Part shown: piece by piece, positions 1-7,497 of the stretch
How positions within the stretch are numbered: the stretch's first letter is position 1
Layout of the letters: each line of letters begins with the position of its first letter
NCBI RefSeq assembly: GCF_013386115.1
Contig: NZ_JACAOR010000001.1
Coordinates: 90,639 to 154,638, forward strand
From: Pseudomonas gingeri
GTDB lineage: Bacteria > Pseudomonadota > Gammaproteobacteria > Pseudomonadales > Pseudomonadaceae
Length of the DNA: 64,000 bases
Direction of reading: 5' to 3'
Notes under the pieces: generated by a model
What the model was told of the DNA's origin: nothing
The model's database searches: none
The model's input: the letters and a program-made list of their open reading frames with translations, nothing else
Translations under genes and position numbers: made by a program

Positions 1-1230
1 GGCCTGGTGCAGGCGCAGGCGCGCCTGTTCACGGTTTTCGGCCCAGGTGATGACCTTGGCGATCATCGGGTCGAAGTAGGGCGGTATCTCGCAACCGGCC
101 TCGACCCAGGTATCGATACGCAGTGCCTTGCCATCGGCCGGCGGGAATTCGACCGCCGTCAACAGACCGGGGCTCGGCTGGAAGTCCTTGCCCGGATCCT
201 CGGCATACAGACGGGCCTGCACCGCGTGGCCGCGCGGTTGCAGGCCGGCGCGCAGTTCGGCGAGCGGCGGCAGGTCACCGGCGGCCAGTTGCACCATCCA
301 GCGTACCAGGTCGACGTTCCAGACCTGTTCGGTAACGCCGTGCTCGACCTGCAGGCGGGTGTTCACTTCCAGGAAGTAGAAGCGTCGCTCGTCGCTGTCG
401 AAGACGAATTCGACGGTGCCGGCGCTGCGGTAACGGACCGCTTTCGCCAATTGCACGGCAGCGGCGCAGAGCGCTTCGGGCATGCCTTCGGGCAGGTTGG
501 GCGCGGGGGTTTCTTCCAGCACCTTCTGGTTGCGCCGTTGCACCGAGCAATCGCGCACGCCCAGGGCCAGGACTTCGCCGGCACCGTCACCGAATACCTG
601 GACTTCCAGGTGGCGGGCGCGCTGGATGTATTTCTCGATAAATACCCCGGCGTTGCTGAAATTGTTCTGGCCCAGGCGCTTGACGGTCTCGAAGGCCTCC
701 CGCAGCGCCTCGGCGGAGCGGCAGACGCGCATGCCGATGCCGCCACCGCCGGCGGTGCTCTTGAGCATGATCGGGTAGCCCACGTGTGCGGCGGCGTGCA
801 GGGCATCGTCGAGGCTGTCCAGCAGGTCGCTGCCTTCCAGCAGCGGCACACCGTGCTGGCGGGCGAGGGCGCGGGCGGTGTGCTTGAGGCCGAACAGCCG
901 CAGTTGCTCCGGCGTCGGGCCGACGAAGGCGATCCCGGCCGTCTCGCAGGCTTCGGCGAAGTCGGCGTTTTCCGAGAGGAAACCATAACCCGGATGGATG
1001 GCCTGGGCGCCGCTGGCCCTGGCGGCGGCGAGGATCTTGTCCGTCGCCAGGTAGGTGTCGGCGGCGGCGCCTTCACCCAGGCTCAGGGCCAGGTCGGCTT
1101 CAAGGATGTGGCGGCTGGTGATATCCGCTTCGGAATAGACCGCGATCCCCTTGACCTCGAGTTCGCGCAAGGTACGCAGGAGGCGGCAGGCGATGGCGCC
1201 GCGATTGGCAATCAGCAGTGTGTCGAACAT
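1..1230 (-). CDS. Urea/guanidine carboxylase, N-terminal part (runs off window)
   Basis: ATP- and biotin-dependent carboxylase of the urea carboxylase family. The 410 visible codons start MFDTLLIANRGAIACRLLR, the biotin carboxylase N-domain, followed by an ATP-grasp domain with a glycine-rich loop (KSTAGGGGIGM) and the FLEVNTRLQVEHGVTE signature. The carboxyltransferase and biotinyl domains lie beyond base 1. It is the last visible gene of an operon with an ABC importer and UAAP1/UAAP2. The guanidine-I riboswitch at the operon head argues that the physiological substrate is guanidine, as shown for other riboswitch-linked members, rather than urea. The start at 1230 is preceded by GGAACCTGTC, a weak ribosome site. 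Family assignment is firm; substrate is inferred from context. Confidence 0.9.
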   Translation of the reverse strand, partial: MFDTLLIANRGAIACRLLRTLRELEVKGIAVYSEADITSRHILEADLALSLGEGAAADTYLATDKILAAARASGAQAIHPGYGFLSENADFAEACETAGIAFVGPTPEQLRLFGLKHTARALARQHGVPLLEGSDLLDSLDDALHAAAHVGYPIMLKSTAGGGGIGMRVCRSAEALREAFETVKRLGQNNFSNAGVFIEKYIQRARHLEVQVFGDGAGEVLALGVRDCSVQRRNQKVLEETPAPNLPEGMPEALCAAAVQLAKAVRYRSAGTVEFVFDSDERRFYFLEVNTRLQVEHGVTEQVWNVDLVRWMVQLAAGDLPPLAELRAGLQPRGHAVQARLYAEDPGKDFQPSPGLLTAVEFPPADGKALRIDTWVEAGCEIPPYFDPMIAKVITWAENREQARLRLHQA

Positions 1231-1327
1231 GACAGGTTCCCTGGAGGCGGCAGGAGTCCGCCTCGGCTGGGGTGCGGGTCGTCCCGCAGTTTTTCGAAAG
1301 GGTCCCGGGGTCGTCCCCAGACCGCGA

Positions 1328-1423
1328 TCAGGCCCGCTTGCGCGGCAGGGTCTGGCCCGAACGGCTCTGGCAGAGGATGAACAGCCACTGCCGCAGGGGC
1401 TTGCACCAGGTCTTCAGTCCCAT
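1328..1423 (-). CDS. Possible 31-residue ORF between UAAP2 and carboxylase
   Basis: A short open frame (begins [15 protein letters not shown], ends KRA) starts inside the last codons of UAAP2 and occupies most of the 183-bp gap before the carboxylase. It is basic and tryptophan-containing, with no recognisable domain. The overlapping start would allow translational coupling, but there is no separate ribosome site and chance ORFs of this length are common at this GC content. Listed only because it fills an otherwise unexplained gap in a tightly packed operon. Confidence 0.2.
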   Translation of the reverse strand: MGLKTWCKPLRQWLFILCQSRSGQTLPRKRA

Positions 1424-2040
1424 ATCAGCAACTCCGCCGGAGTGGGGTTGTAGCCATTGCACGGGTTGTTCAGTTGCGGACAGTTGGAAATCAGCACGAT
1501 CACGTCCATCTCGGCCCGCAACTGCACGTACTTGCCGGGGGCGGAAATACCGTCCTCGAAGGTCAGGGCGCCTGCGGGCGTCACCGGCACGTTCATGAAG
1601 AAGTTGATGTTCGGGCCGATATCGCGCTTGCCCAGTCGGCCATCGTGGGCACAGGCGCGCAGGTAGTTGTCGCGACAGCTGTGCATATGGCCCTTGTCCA
1701 GGGCATAACGCACGGTGTTGCTTTCCTGGGCGCAGGCGCCGCCGAGGGTGTCGTGGCGACCGCAGTTGTCTTCGACGATGGTCAGCAGCGGGCGGCCGAG
1801 GTTCGAGTACAACACGCTGCCGGTGCCCAGGTAGACGTTGTTCTGGCGGCGCAGGGTGCGTTGCACGTCGTAGCGTTCGCGCGGGTTGGCGGCGCTGTAG
1901 AACAGGGTATCGACGGCCTGGTTGCCTTCGAGGTCGAGAATGCGCAGGGTCTGCCCGGCCTTCACTTCGGTGAGCCAGGGTTCGCCCGCCGGGACGGTGG
2001 CGCGATAGCGGGCCGATTCAGGGTGCAGGTGCGTGGTCAT
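1414..2040 (-). CDS. Urea amidolyase-associated protein UAAP2 (carboxyguanidine deiminase-type subunit)
   Basis: 208-residue DUF1989-family protein. UAAP1/UAAP2 pairs linked to guanidine carboxylases are known to form the deiminase that converts carboxyguanidine to allophanate and ammonia. Visible features are the N-terminal core ([19 protein letters not shown]), a Cys/His-rich centre ([21 protein letters not shown]) typical of a metal-dependent site, and the C-terminal [19 protein letters not shown]. The start at 2040 was chosen over a longer upstream frame because GAGGAAG lies just before it and the upstream frame reads into UAAP1. It lies 10 bp after UAAP1 in the same operon. The role is known for the family; the partner assignment is inferred from adjacency. 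Confidence 0.88.
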   Translation of the reverse strand: MTTHLHPESARYRATVPAGEPWLTEVKAGQTLRILDLEGNQAVDTLFYSAANPRERYDVQRTLRRQNNVYLGTGSVLYSNLGRPLLTIVEDNCGRHDTLGGACAQESNTVRYALDKGHMHSCRDNYLRACAHDGRLGKRDIGPNINFFMNVPVTPAGALTFEDGISAPGKYVQLRAEMDVIVLISNCPQLNNPCNGYNPTPAELLIWD

Positions 2041-2050
2041 GGCGTCTTCC

Positions 2051-2764
2051 TCAGGCGAACAGGCGATCGGTATTGATGAAGCCGCGCACGTTCTCGGGGC
2101 GCGAGGTGCGGCAGTGCTCGGCAACGCCGGCGTCGGCATTCATGAAGGTCAGGTGCACCGGTTTGGGGGCGTACTCCGGCGCGGGATCCATGGGGTGTTG
2201 CAGGGCGGTGATGATGAAGAGGGTGTCCATCGGCGCGTAGAGCTCGATGCAATCGCCGGCCCTGGAGTGGCCCTGGGCAAAGTGCAGTCCGCCGTGGTCA
2301 TCGACATCGACCCGGCTGAACAGGTTGAGGGTCATGGACAGGTCGGACAGCCCCAGCCCCCACTTGCCCATTTCCACCAGGAGGTTGTCGGCACCGTTGC
2401 GATAGAAACCGTTGCGCAGCTCCTGGTAGCGGCCCCGGCCATATTTTTCCTCGACTTCCCCGGCGCAGAGCACGCCACCGATGCTGTCGTTCCAGCCACG
2501 GGTATCGCGGGTGATGGCGGCCAGTACCCGGCCCATGTCCGAGTACAGGCAATGGCCGGCGGTGAGGTTGGCGGTGTGTTGGCACTTGAGGCTGTCAGGC
2601 AGGTTCAGGCGCTCGGTTTTCTCATGGGCGTTGAACAGCATCAGGCTGACGTTGGCGCCGCCCTGGACATCGCTCAGGCGCAGCAGTTGGCCGCGCTTGA
2701 GCACGAAGGACAGGTGGCCGCCACCTGGCAGGCGTTCATCGGCAAAGACAGGCAGGTCATTCAT
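2051..2764 (-). CDS. Urea amidolyase-associated protein UAAP1 (carboxyguanidine deiminase-type subunit)
   Basis: 237-residue DUF1989-family partner of UAAP2, beginning [17 protein letters not shown]. Conserved blocks include [32 protein letters not shown], and [10 protein letters not shown] ahead of an ALQHPMDP C-terminal block. The start at 2764 is preceded by AAGGAAC and overlaps the stop of the ATPase gene by 8 bp, indicating translational coupling; the longer open frame upstream lies inside that gene and is not used. Together with UAAP2 and the carboxylase it forms the catabolic half of the guanidine operon. Confidence 0.88.
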   Translation of the reverse strand: MNDLPVFADERLPGGGHLSFVLKRGQLLRLSDVQGGANVSLMLFNAHEKTERLNLPDSLKCQHTANLTAGHCLYSDMGRVLAAITRDTRGWNDSIGGVLCAGEVEEKYGRGRYQELRNGFYRNGADNLLVEMGKWGLGLSDLSMTLNLFSRVDVDDHGGLHFAQGHSRAGDCIELYAPMDTLFIITALQHPMDPAPEYAPKPVHLTFMNADAGVAEHCRTSRPENVRGFINTDRLFA

Positions 2765-3545
2765 GGGGAAGTTCCTTGTTCGGTTGGAGTGCGTCCGGCA
2801 GCGGCGTCGCGCGGGCCTCGCCACGCCGGCTGTTGAGCGGCAAGTCGTAGGTGATGCGCGCGCCATAGGCATTGGGCGCATGGGGATCGATGCGGACCTT
2901 GTCGAAGACCATCAGGCGGGTGCCCAGGCTGAAGCCTTCGCTGAGGTCATGGGTGACCATGAACACGGTCAATCGGGTTTCCCTCCACAGCTCCAGCAGC
3001 AGGACGTGCATGTCCTTGCGGATGCCGGGATCGAGGGCGCCGAAGGGTTCGTCCAGCAACAGCACCCGTGGCTTCATGATCAGCGCCTGGGCGATGGCCA
3101 GGCGTTGTTGCATGCCGCCGGAAAGCTGTGCGGGGTATTTGTCCAGGGCGTGGCCGAGGCCGACCCTGTGCAGCAGCACCGCCGCCTGTTCGCGTGCGGC
3201 GCGTTTACGTGGGCCGAACAGCCGCCCCAGCAGCGGTGCCCGGGGCAACTCCAGGCCCAGGGCGACGTTGTCCAGCACACTCAGGTGGGGAAACACCGAA
3301 TAACGCTGGAACACCACGCCACGGCTCGGGTCCGGTTCGCTGGACAGCGGTTGGCCGTCGAGCAGGATTTCGCCGCGGCTGGCCCGTTCCTGGCCCAGCA
3401 GCAGGCGCAGGAAGGTCGATTTTCCGCAGCCCGACGTACCGACCAGGGTGCAGAACTCGCCTTCGGCGATGCTCAGGTTGAGGCCCTCGAGCACCACATG
3501 GTCACCGTATTGCTGCCACAGGTTGTTGACCTGGATAAAGCTCAT
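2757..3545 (-). CDS. ABC transporter ATP-binding protein (NitT/TauT type)
   Basis: 262-residue cytoplasmic ATPase that would power the importer formed with the permease and binding protein upstream. Walker A is GTSGCGKST, the signature is LSGGMQQRLAIAQAL, and Walker B is RVLLLDEPFGALD, followed by the switch histidine in FMVTHDLSEG. The start at 3545 overlaps the permease stop as ATGA. The longer in-frame extension upstream reads through the permease gene and is rejected. In riboswitch-controlled operons of this type the transporter is generally considered to take up guanidine; that substrate is inference here. Confidence 0.92.
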   Translation of the reverse strand: MSFIQVNNLWQQYGDHVVLEGLNLSIAEGEFCTLVGTSGCGKSTFLRLLLGQERASRGEILLDGQPLSSEPDPSRGVVFQRYSVFPHLSVLDNVALGLELPRAPLLGRLFGPRKRAAREQAAVLLHRVGLGHALDKYPAQLSGGMQQRLAIAQALIMKPRVLLLDEPFGALDPGIRKDMHVLLLELWRETRLTVFMVTHDLSEGFSLGTRLMVFDKVRIDPHAPNAYGARITYDLPLNSRRGEARATPLPDALQPNKELPHE

Positions 3546-4357
3546 GGCCGCGCCCCTTCGTACCAGGGAAAGGCTCGCCGGGTCAGGTGCTGCAAGCCCC
3601 AGTCCATCAGCCAGGCGAGCAGGGTGATCCACACCACATAGGGCAGGATCACGTCCATGGCCAGGTAGCGCCGGACCAGGAAGATCCGATAGCCCAGGCC
3701 ATCCTCGGAAGCAATGGCCTCGGCCGCGATCAGGAACAGCCAGGCCGACCCGAGCACCAGCCGCAGGGCAATCAGCAGGCGTGGCAGCAGTTGCGGCAGG
3801 ACCACCCGCAGGATCAGGGTCCAGGTCGAGGCGCCGAGGGTCTGGGCCTTGATCAGCAGTTCGACGGGAATCTCCCGTGCCCGCTGTTCCAGGTCACGGG
3901 CCAGGATCGGGGTGATGCCGATGACGATCAGCATCACCTTGGACAACTCGCCCAGGCCAAGGACGATGAACAGGATCGGCAGGATCGCCAGCGGCGGCAC
4001 CATGGACAGCACCACCAGCAACGGTGACAGCGGTGCACCGAACAACGGCAGCACACCCGCGGCGATGCCCAGGCACAAGCCCGCCACGGCGCTGATGCCC
4101 AGGCCGATGGCCAGGCGCCGCAGGCTCGACGCGCTGTCCTGCCAGAGCACGTAGCCGCCGCTGCGCTTGTCCTCGGTGAAGGCCATGCGCTTGACCGCAT
4201 CGCCCATCTGCACGGCGCTGGGCAGCAGCTTGTCGTTGGGATTGTCCGTCAGTCGTTGCGCCGAGCCCAGGAAGTAGGCGCACAACAACAGCACGAACGG
4301 CAGGATCACCAGCAACAGCCGCGTGGGACGGTCGGGATGACGATTGATCAGGCGCAT
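3542..4357 (-). CDS. ABC transporter permease (NitT/TauT type)
   Basis: 271-residue inner-membrane protein with about six hydrophobic helices; the first (LLLVILPFVLLLCAYFLG) lies near residues 14-31. The EAA-type cytoplasmic loop is visible around residues 165-185 (IKAQTLGASTWTLILRVVLP), which couples to the ATPase. Length and organisation fit SsuC/TauC-like permeases. The stop overlaps the ATPase start by four bases, and the gene begins 14 bp after the binding-protein gene, so the three transporter genes form one unit. Confidence 0.9.
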   Translation of the reverse strand: MRLINRHPDRPTRLLLVILPFVLLLCAYFLGSAQRLTDNPNDKLLPSAVQMGDAVKRMAFTEDKRSGGYVLWQDSASSLRRLAIGLGISAVAGLCLGIAAGVLPLFGAPLSPLLVVLSMVPPLAILPILFIVLGLGELSKVMLIVIGITPILARDLEQRAREIPVELLIKAQTLGASTWTLILRVVLPQLLPRLLIALRLVLGSAWLFLIAAEAIASEDGLGYRIFLVRRYLAMDVILPYVVWITLLAWLMDWGLQHLTRRAFPWYEGARP

Positions 4358-4371
4358 GGCGCGTCCTCCGC

Positions 4372-5439
4372 TTACAGCTTGCCGTCGACAGCCATCTGCA
4401 CATAGCTCGGATCAAAGCGCAGCTTGAGATTGCCCTTGTCCCCGCGAGTCACATCGTGGGCGAAGCTCATGCCGACCGCGCTGCTGTCCTTGGCCCCTTC
4501 GCCGAGCAGGCCGTGCTCGAAGGAGAATCCGGCGACCTTGTCCATGGTCTTGGGCAACTGCGCGCTGCCGACGAAGTCCAGCATCTGTTGCGGGGTATGG
4601 AACAACTGGGTGGTCGCCAATTGCGCCTTGAAACCGGCCAGGTCGGTACCGGAAGCCTTGGCCATGTGTTCCAGGGCCGCGTCGCTGGCGGCGGACTTGC
4701 CGTTCATCAGGGCCACGACCTCGAACCAGGCGCCGGTCAGGGCCTTGCCCAGGGCGGGGTTGTCCTTGAGGGTCTGGGTGTTGACCACCATCATGTCGAT
4801 GATCTCGCCGGGGATCTTGCTGGAGTCGAACACCTGGGTGACTCCTGGCCTGGCCCTGATGTCGGCCAGCATCGGGTTCCAGGTGGTGACGGCCTGGACC
4901 GCGTCGGTGTTGAACGCGGCGGAGATGTCGGCGTCGGAGGTATTGACGACTTTCAGGTCCTTTTCCACGAGGTCGACGCTATCGAGGGCGCGCGCCAGCA
5001 GGTAGTGGGAAACCGATAGCTCGACCAGGTTGACGTTCATGCCCTTGAGGTCGGCGACGGTCTTGCCGCTGCCCTTGATGACGATACCGTCGTTGCCGTT
5101 GGAGAAATCGCTGAGCAGCAGCGCCGTGCTGTCCACGCCACCGGCGGCGGGGATGGTCAGGGCATCCATGTTGGTCATGGTGCAGCCATCGAACTGGCCG
5201 GCGGTGTACTGGTTGATCGACTCGACGTAGTCGTTGATCTGGGTGACCTTGATGTGGATGCCGTACTTGCTGGCCCACTTGTCGACGATGCCCTGGGCCG
5301 CGGCATACTCCCAGGGCATCCAGCCCGCATAGATGGTCCAGCAGACATTGAAATCGGTCTTGGCGGCGGCGTGGGAAGACAGGCTGAACAACAGGGCGAC
5401 GCCTGCGGCGAGGAAAGCGGATAGACGGGGCTTTCGCAT
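4372..5439 (-). CDS. ABC transporter periplasmic substrate-binding protein
   Basis: 355-residue SsuA/TauA/NitT-like binding protein and first gene of the guanidine operon. It has a classical signal peptide (positively charged MRKPR, hydrophobic core, likely cleavage after SSHAAA). The mature start FNVCWTIYAGWMPWEYA and the motif FDGCTMTNMDAL match the family ligand-binding lobes. The start at 5439 carries a clear GGAG ribosome site with a 7-nt spacer. That site is embedded in the 12-nt segment complementary to the riboswitch aptamer, so initiation at this gene is the likely regulated step. Guanidine as ligand is inferred from the riboswitch. Confidence 0.9.
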   Translation of the reverse strand: MRKPRLSAFLAAGVALLFSLSSHAAAKTDFNVCWTIYAGWMPWEYAAAQGIVDKWASKYGIHIKVTQINDYVESINQYTAGQFDGCTMTNMDALTIPAAGGVDSTALLLSDFSNGNDGIVIKGSGKTVADLKGMNVNLVELSVSHYLLARALDSVDLVEKDLKVVNTSDADISAAFNTDAVQAVTTWNPMLADIRARPGVTQVFDSSKIPGEIIDMMVVNTQTLKDNPALGKALTGAWFEVVALMNGKSAASDAALEHMAKASGTDLAGFKAQLATTQLFHTPQQMLDFVGSAQLPKTMDKVAGFSFEHGLLGEGAKDSSAVGMSFAHDVTRGDKGNLKLRFDPSYVQMAVDGKL

Positions 5440-5446
5440 GGTAGGA

Positions 5447-5545
5447 CTCCAGTTGAGGGTGGACGGACAGGGAGCAGCGCGACACCCGTATCGATGGGTG
5501 GTCTGTCTCCCGGGCTTTTATCCCGCCGTGTAACCTCAACTGGAG
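5447..5545 (-). promoter_or_regulatory. Riboswitch expression platform: SD / anti-SD pairing element
   Basis: The leader segment CCTCAACTGGAG (minus strand, 5458-5447) contains the GGAG ribosome site of the first gene. It is the perfect 12-nt complement of CTCCAGTTGAGG (5545-5534), which forms a hairpin inside the aptamer. The two pairings are mutually exclusive, implying that without ligand the Shine-Dalgarno is masked and with guanidine the aptamer hairpin forms and frees it. No U-tract terminator is visible, so a translational switch is favoured. Confidence 0.7.
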
Positions 5546-5602
5546 GTCGTTGGCTCTCGGACCAGTCACTCGCCTTGCAGCGAGCCGGAACCCTAGCCAA
5601 CT
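5500..5602 (-). promoter_or_regulatory. Guanidine-I riboswitch (ykkC class)
   Basis: Reading the minus strand, the leader contains the diagnostic conserved blocks in order: CTAGGGTTCCG (5596-5586), GACTGGTCCGAGAG (5567-5554) and ACACGG plus GGGATAAAAGCCCGGGAG (about 5531-5506). A hairpin ACCTC-CAGTT-GAGGT lies between the second and third blocks. These are the ligand-core sequences of the guanidine-I aptamer. It sits about 65 nt upstream of the binding-protein start and controls a transporter plus carboxylase/deiminase operon, the expected regulon. Confidence 0.93.
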
Positions 5603-5660
5603 ATTGTGTTGCGCAAATTGTGGTGCACTTGGCTCGCGCTACTCCTGCACATCCGGAGTA

Positions 5661-5677
5661 ATGCCAGAGGCGTGCCA
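5661..5677 (-). promoter_or_regulatory. Sigma-54 (-24/-12) promoter of the guanidine operon
   Basis: The minus strand reads TGGCACG-CCTC-TGGCAT, matching TGGCACG-N4-TTGC(A/T) with only one core mismatch and correct GG-to-GC spacing. Transcription would start near 5651, about 50 nt before the aptamer. It lies in the gap between the operon and the MlaA gene. Confidence 0.7.
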
Positions 5678-5793
5678 GATCGGTATCTTTTGTTTCATTC
5701 GCGGCTGGAGCGGGGATAGAACGGGTCTGTCGGGGAGGGACCCTGCCGTTTTGCCCTGGCGCCATTCCCGGCGTTCGCTCCGAGTTGGGGCGG

Positions 5794-5814
5794 GTCGCAC
5801 TCGACTGGTGCGAC
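5794..5814. promoter_or_regulatory. NtrC-type enhancer dyad
   Basis: GTCGCAC-TCGACTG-GTGCGAC is a perfect 7-bp inverted repeat containing GCAC-N7-GTGC, including TGGTGC as in classical NtrC sites. Its centre is about 140 bp upstream of the -12 element, a typical distance for an activator of sigma-54 promoters. Confidence 0.6.
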
Positions 5815-5834
5815 AGCCCCGTTGGCAGGCGGAC

Positions 5835-6617
5835 TCAGAATTCATCGGTTCCCGGGCAATGGCTCGCCTGAGGCGTGGTGGCGCCTTCCTTGCCTTCCAG
5901 CACAAACGCAGCGCGGTGTTCGGCCACCACATTACGCAGGGCGCTGTAGTAGTCCGGCAGGCGCTGCAGGCTGTCGGTGAGCGGCAACAGCGAGGCGCGG
6001 GTATCCACGGTGCCGCCCACCAGGTTGATGGTGCCGAGGGTCTGCACGGTATCGCTGTCCCCCAGTGGTGAGACCAGGAAGCTCAGTACTTTCCCGGCGG
6101 CATCGCGGCTGTTGCCCGTGCCCAGCAATGGCAGCTCGACGATGGGGCCGTTGCCGATCCCCCACACGCCAAAGGTCTGGCCGAAGTCGGCGGTGTGCCG
6201 GGGGATACCGATTGGATCGGACACGTCGATCAGGCCGACGATGCCCACCGTGGTATTCACCGCGAAGCGCCCCAGGGTGTTGATGGAGCGGCGTGGATTG
6301 CCCTGCAGCAGATCGTTGATAAACACCTTGGGCTCGCTGAAGTTGCTGGCGAAGTTGTGCACGCCCTGCTGGAAGAACTCCGGCAGGCGCCGATAACCGC
6401 GTGCCACGGGGGCCAGGGCATAGTCGTCGACGGCACGGTTGAACGCGAACACGCCACGATTGAGCGGTTCGGCCGGGTCGTACACCGCGGCGGAAGCCGG
6501 TGCGCACTGTGTCTCGCCGGGCCTGGCCGGGGGGCTCGTGCAGCCGGCCAGGCAGGATAGGGTCAACAGCAGCGCGGCATGGCGAGCCAGGGTCGGGGAA
6601 TACGTCAGCGAGCGCAT
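5835..6617 (-). CDS. MlaA/VacJ-family outer-membrane lipoprotein
   Basis: 260-residue lipoprotein of the MlaA family, which with MlaC and MlaB/D/E/F removes misplaced phospholipids from the outer leaflet of the outer membrane. A signal peptide ends in the lipobox LAGC (Cys about residue 25). The body carries the family blocks YDPAEPLNRGVFAFNRAVDD, FASNFSEPKVFINDLLQG and NTTVGIVGLIDV. Length is normal. No other mla gene is nearby, so this is a stand-alone, probably accessory copy. It is transcribed away from the two-component system at 6787. The start at 6617 has only a distant GGAG, so initiation is approximate. Confidence 0.88.
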   Translation of the reverse strand: MRSLTYSPTLARHAALLLTLSCLAGCTSPPARPGETQCAPASAAVYDPAEPLNRGVFAFNRAVDDYALAPVARGYRRLPEFFQQGVHNFASNFSEPKVFINDLLQGNPRRSINTLGRFAVNTTVGIVGLIDVSDPIGIPRHTADFGQTFGVWGIGNGPIVELPLLGTGNSRDAAGKVLSFLVSPLGDSDTVQTLGTINLVGGTVDTRASLLPLTDSLQRLPDYYSALRNVVAEHRAAFVLEGKEGATTPQASHCPGTDEF

Positions 6618-6786
6618 AGGTACAGTCCAGTCTCCGGAAAAGGGAGGCCGATGCTGGCATTGCTCCCTTGCCCGAAGATGTCTGCTTTATTGCGCCATTG
6701 ACGCTTTATTGCATGATTGAAATATATGACGGGCCGCGTCGAATGGTTTTAGATGGCGCATCGACAAAACCAAGTGATACCCGCCG

Positions 6787-7497
6787 GTGAGCCATCTTTT
6801 AATCGTGGACGATGACCTTGAAGTCCTCGCGCTGCTGAAGAAATTCTTTCTGCAACATGGCTATGCGGTCGAGACCGCGGCCAACGGAGCGCAGCTGTGG
6901 GCGGCCATGGCGCTGAACCCCGCTGACCTGATCATCCTCGACCTGATGCTGCCAGGGGACAACGGCCTGTTGCTCTGCCAACGCCTGCGCCAGCAGTACG
7001 CGACGCCGGTGATCATGCTGACCGCCATGGGCGAACTCAGCGATCGCGTGGTGGGCCTGGAAATGGGCGCCGATGACTACCTGAGCAAACCCTTCGATGC
7101 CCGCGAGTTGCTGGCCCGGGTACGGGCGGTGTTGCGCCGGGCCGGGGAAAGCCGGCCGCCCATTGGCGATGCTTCGCGGCCGTTGATTCGTTTCGCCGGC
7201 TGGCAGCTGGACCTGACACGCCGCGAATTGCGCTCGCCGGACCAGGTGATGATCCCGTTGTCGTCCGGGGAGTTCGATCTGCTGCTGGTCTTCGTCGAAC
7301 ACCCCCAGCGCGTCCTGACCCGCGAGCAGTTGCTGAACCTGGCGCGCGGCCATAGCCATGACGCGTTCGATCGCAGCATCGACGTCCAGGTCAGTCGCCT
7401 GCGTCGCAAGCTGGAGTTCGACACCAAGCGTCCGGAGATGATTCGCACCGTACGCAATGGCGGCTACCAGTTCACTGTCAGCGTGACCCGCTCATGA
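6787..7497 (+). CDS. OmpR-family response regulator
   Basis: 236-residue two-domain regulator. The receiver has the acidic pair DDD (8-10), phosphoacceptor Asp52 in ILDLMLPGD, Thr in MLTAMG and Lys in LSKPFDAREL. The C-terminal winged helix ends with DVQVSRLRRKLE and TVRNGGYQF, typical of OmpR/PhoB DNA-binding domains. GTG is used as start (6787), with only a weak ribosome site. The gene overlaps the kinase by ATGA. It is divergent from the MlaA gene across a 169-bp gap, so that gene or the pair itself are plausible targets. Confidence 0.92.
   Translation: MSHLLIVDDDLEVLALLKKFFLQHGYAVETAANGAQLWAAMALNPADLIILDLMLPGDNGLLLCQRLRQQYATPVIMLTAMGELSDRVVGLEMGADDYLSKPFDARELLARVRAVLRRAGESRPPIGDASRPLIRFAGWQLDLTRRELRSPDQVMIPLSSGEFDLLLVFVEHPQRVLTREQLLNLARGHSHDAFDRSIDVQVSRLRRKLEFDTKRPEMIRTVRNGGYQFTVSVTRS

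Noticed and set aside
5481..5502. Hairpin GACACCC...GGGTGGTC downstream of the aptamer as an intrinsic terminator
   Set aside because: Stem is short and no T-run follows on the minus strand; the Shine-Dalgarno complementarity is the better expression platform.
5607..5626. Second NtrC site (TGCACCA...TTGCGCA) next to the riboswitch
   Set aside because: Half-sites match only 5 of 7 at wrong spacing and lie downstream of the promoter, unlike the perfect dyad at 5794.
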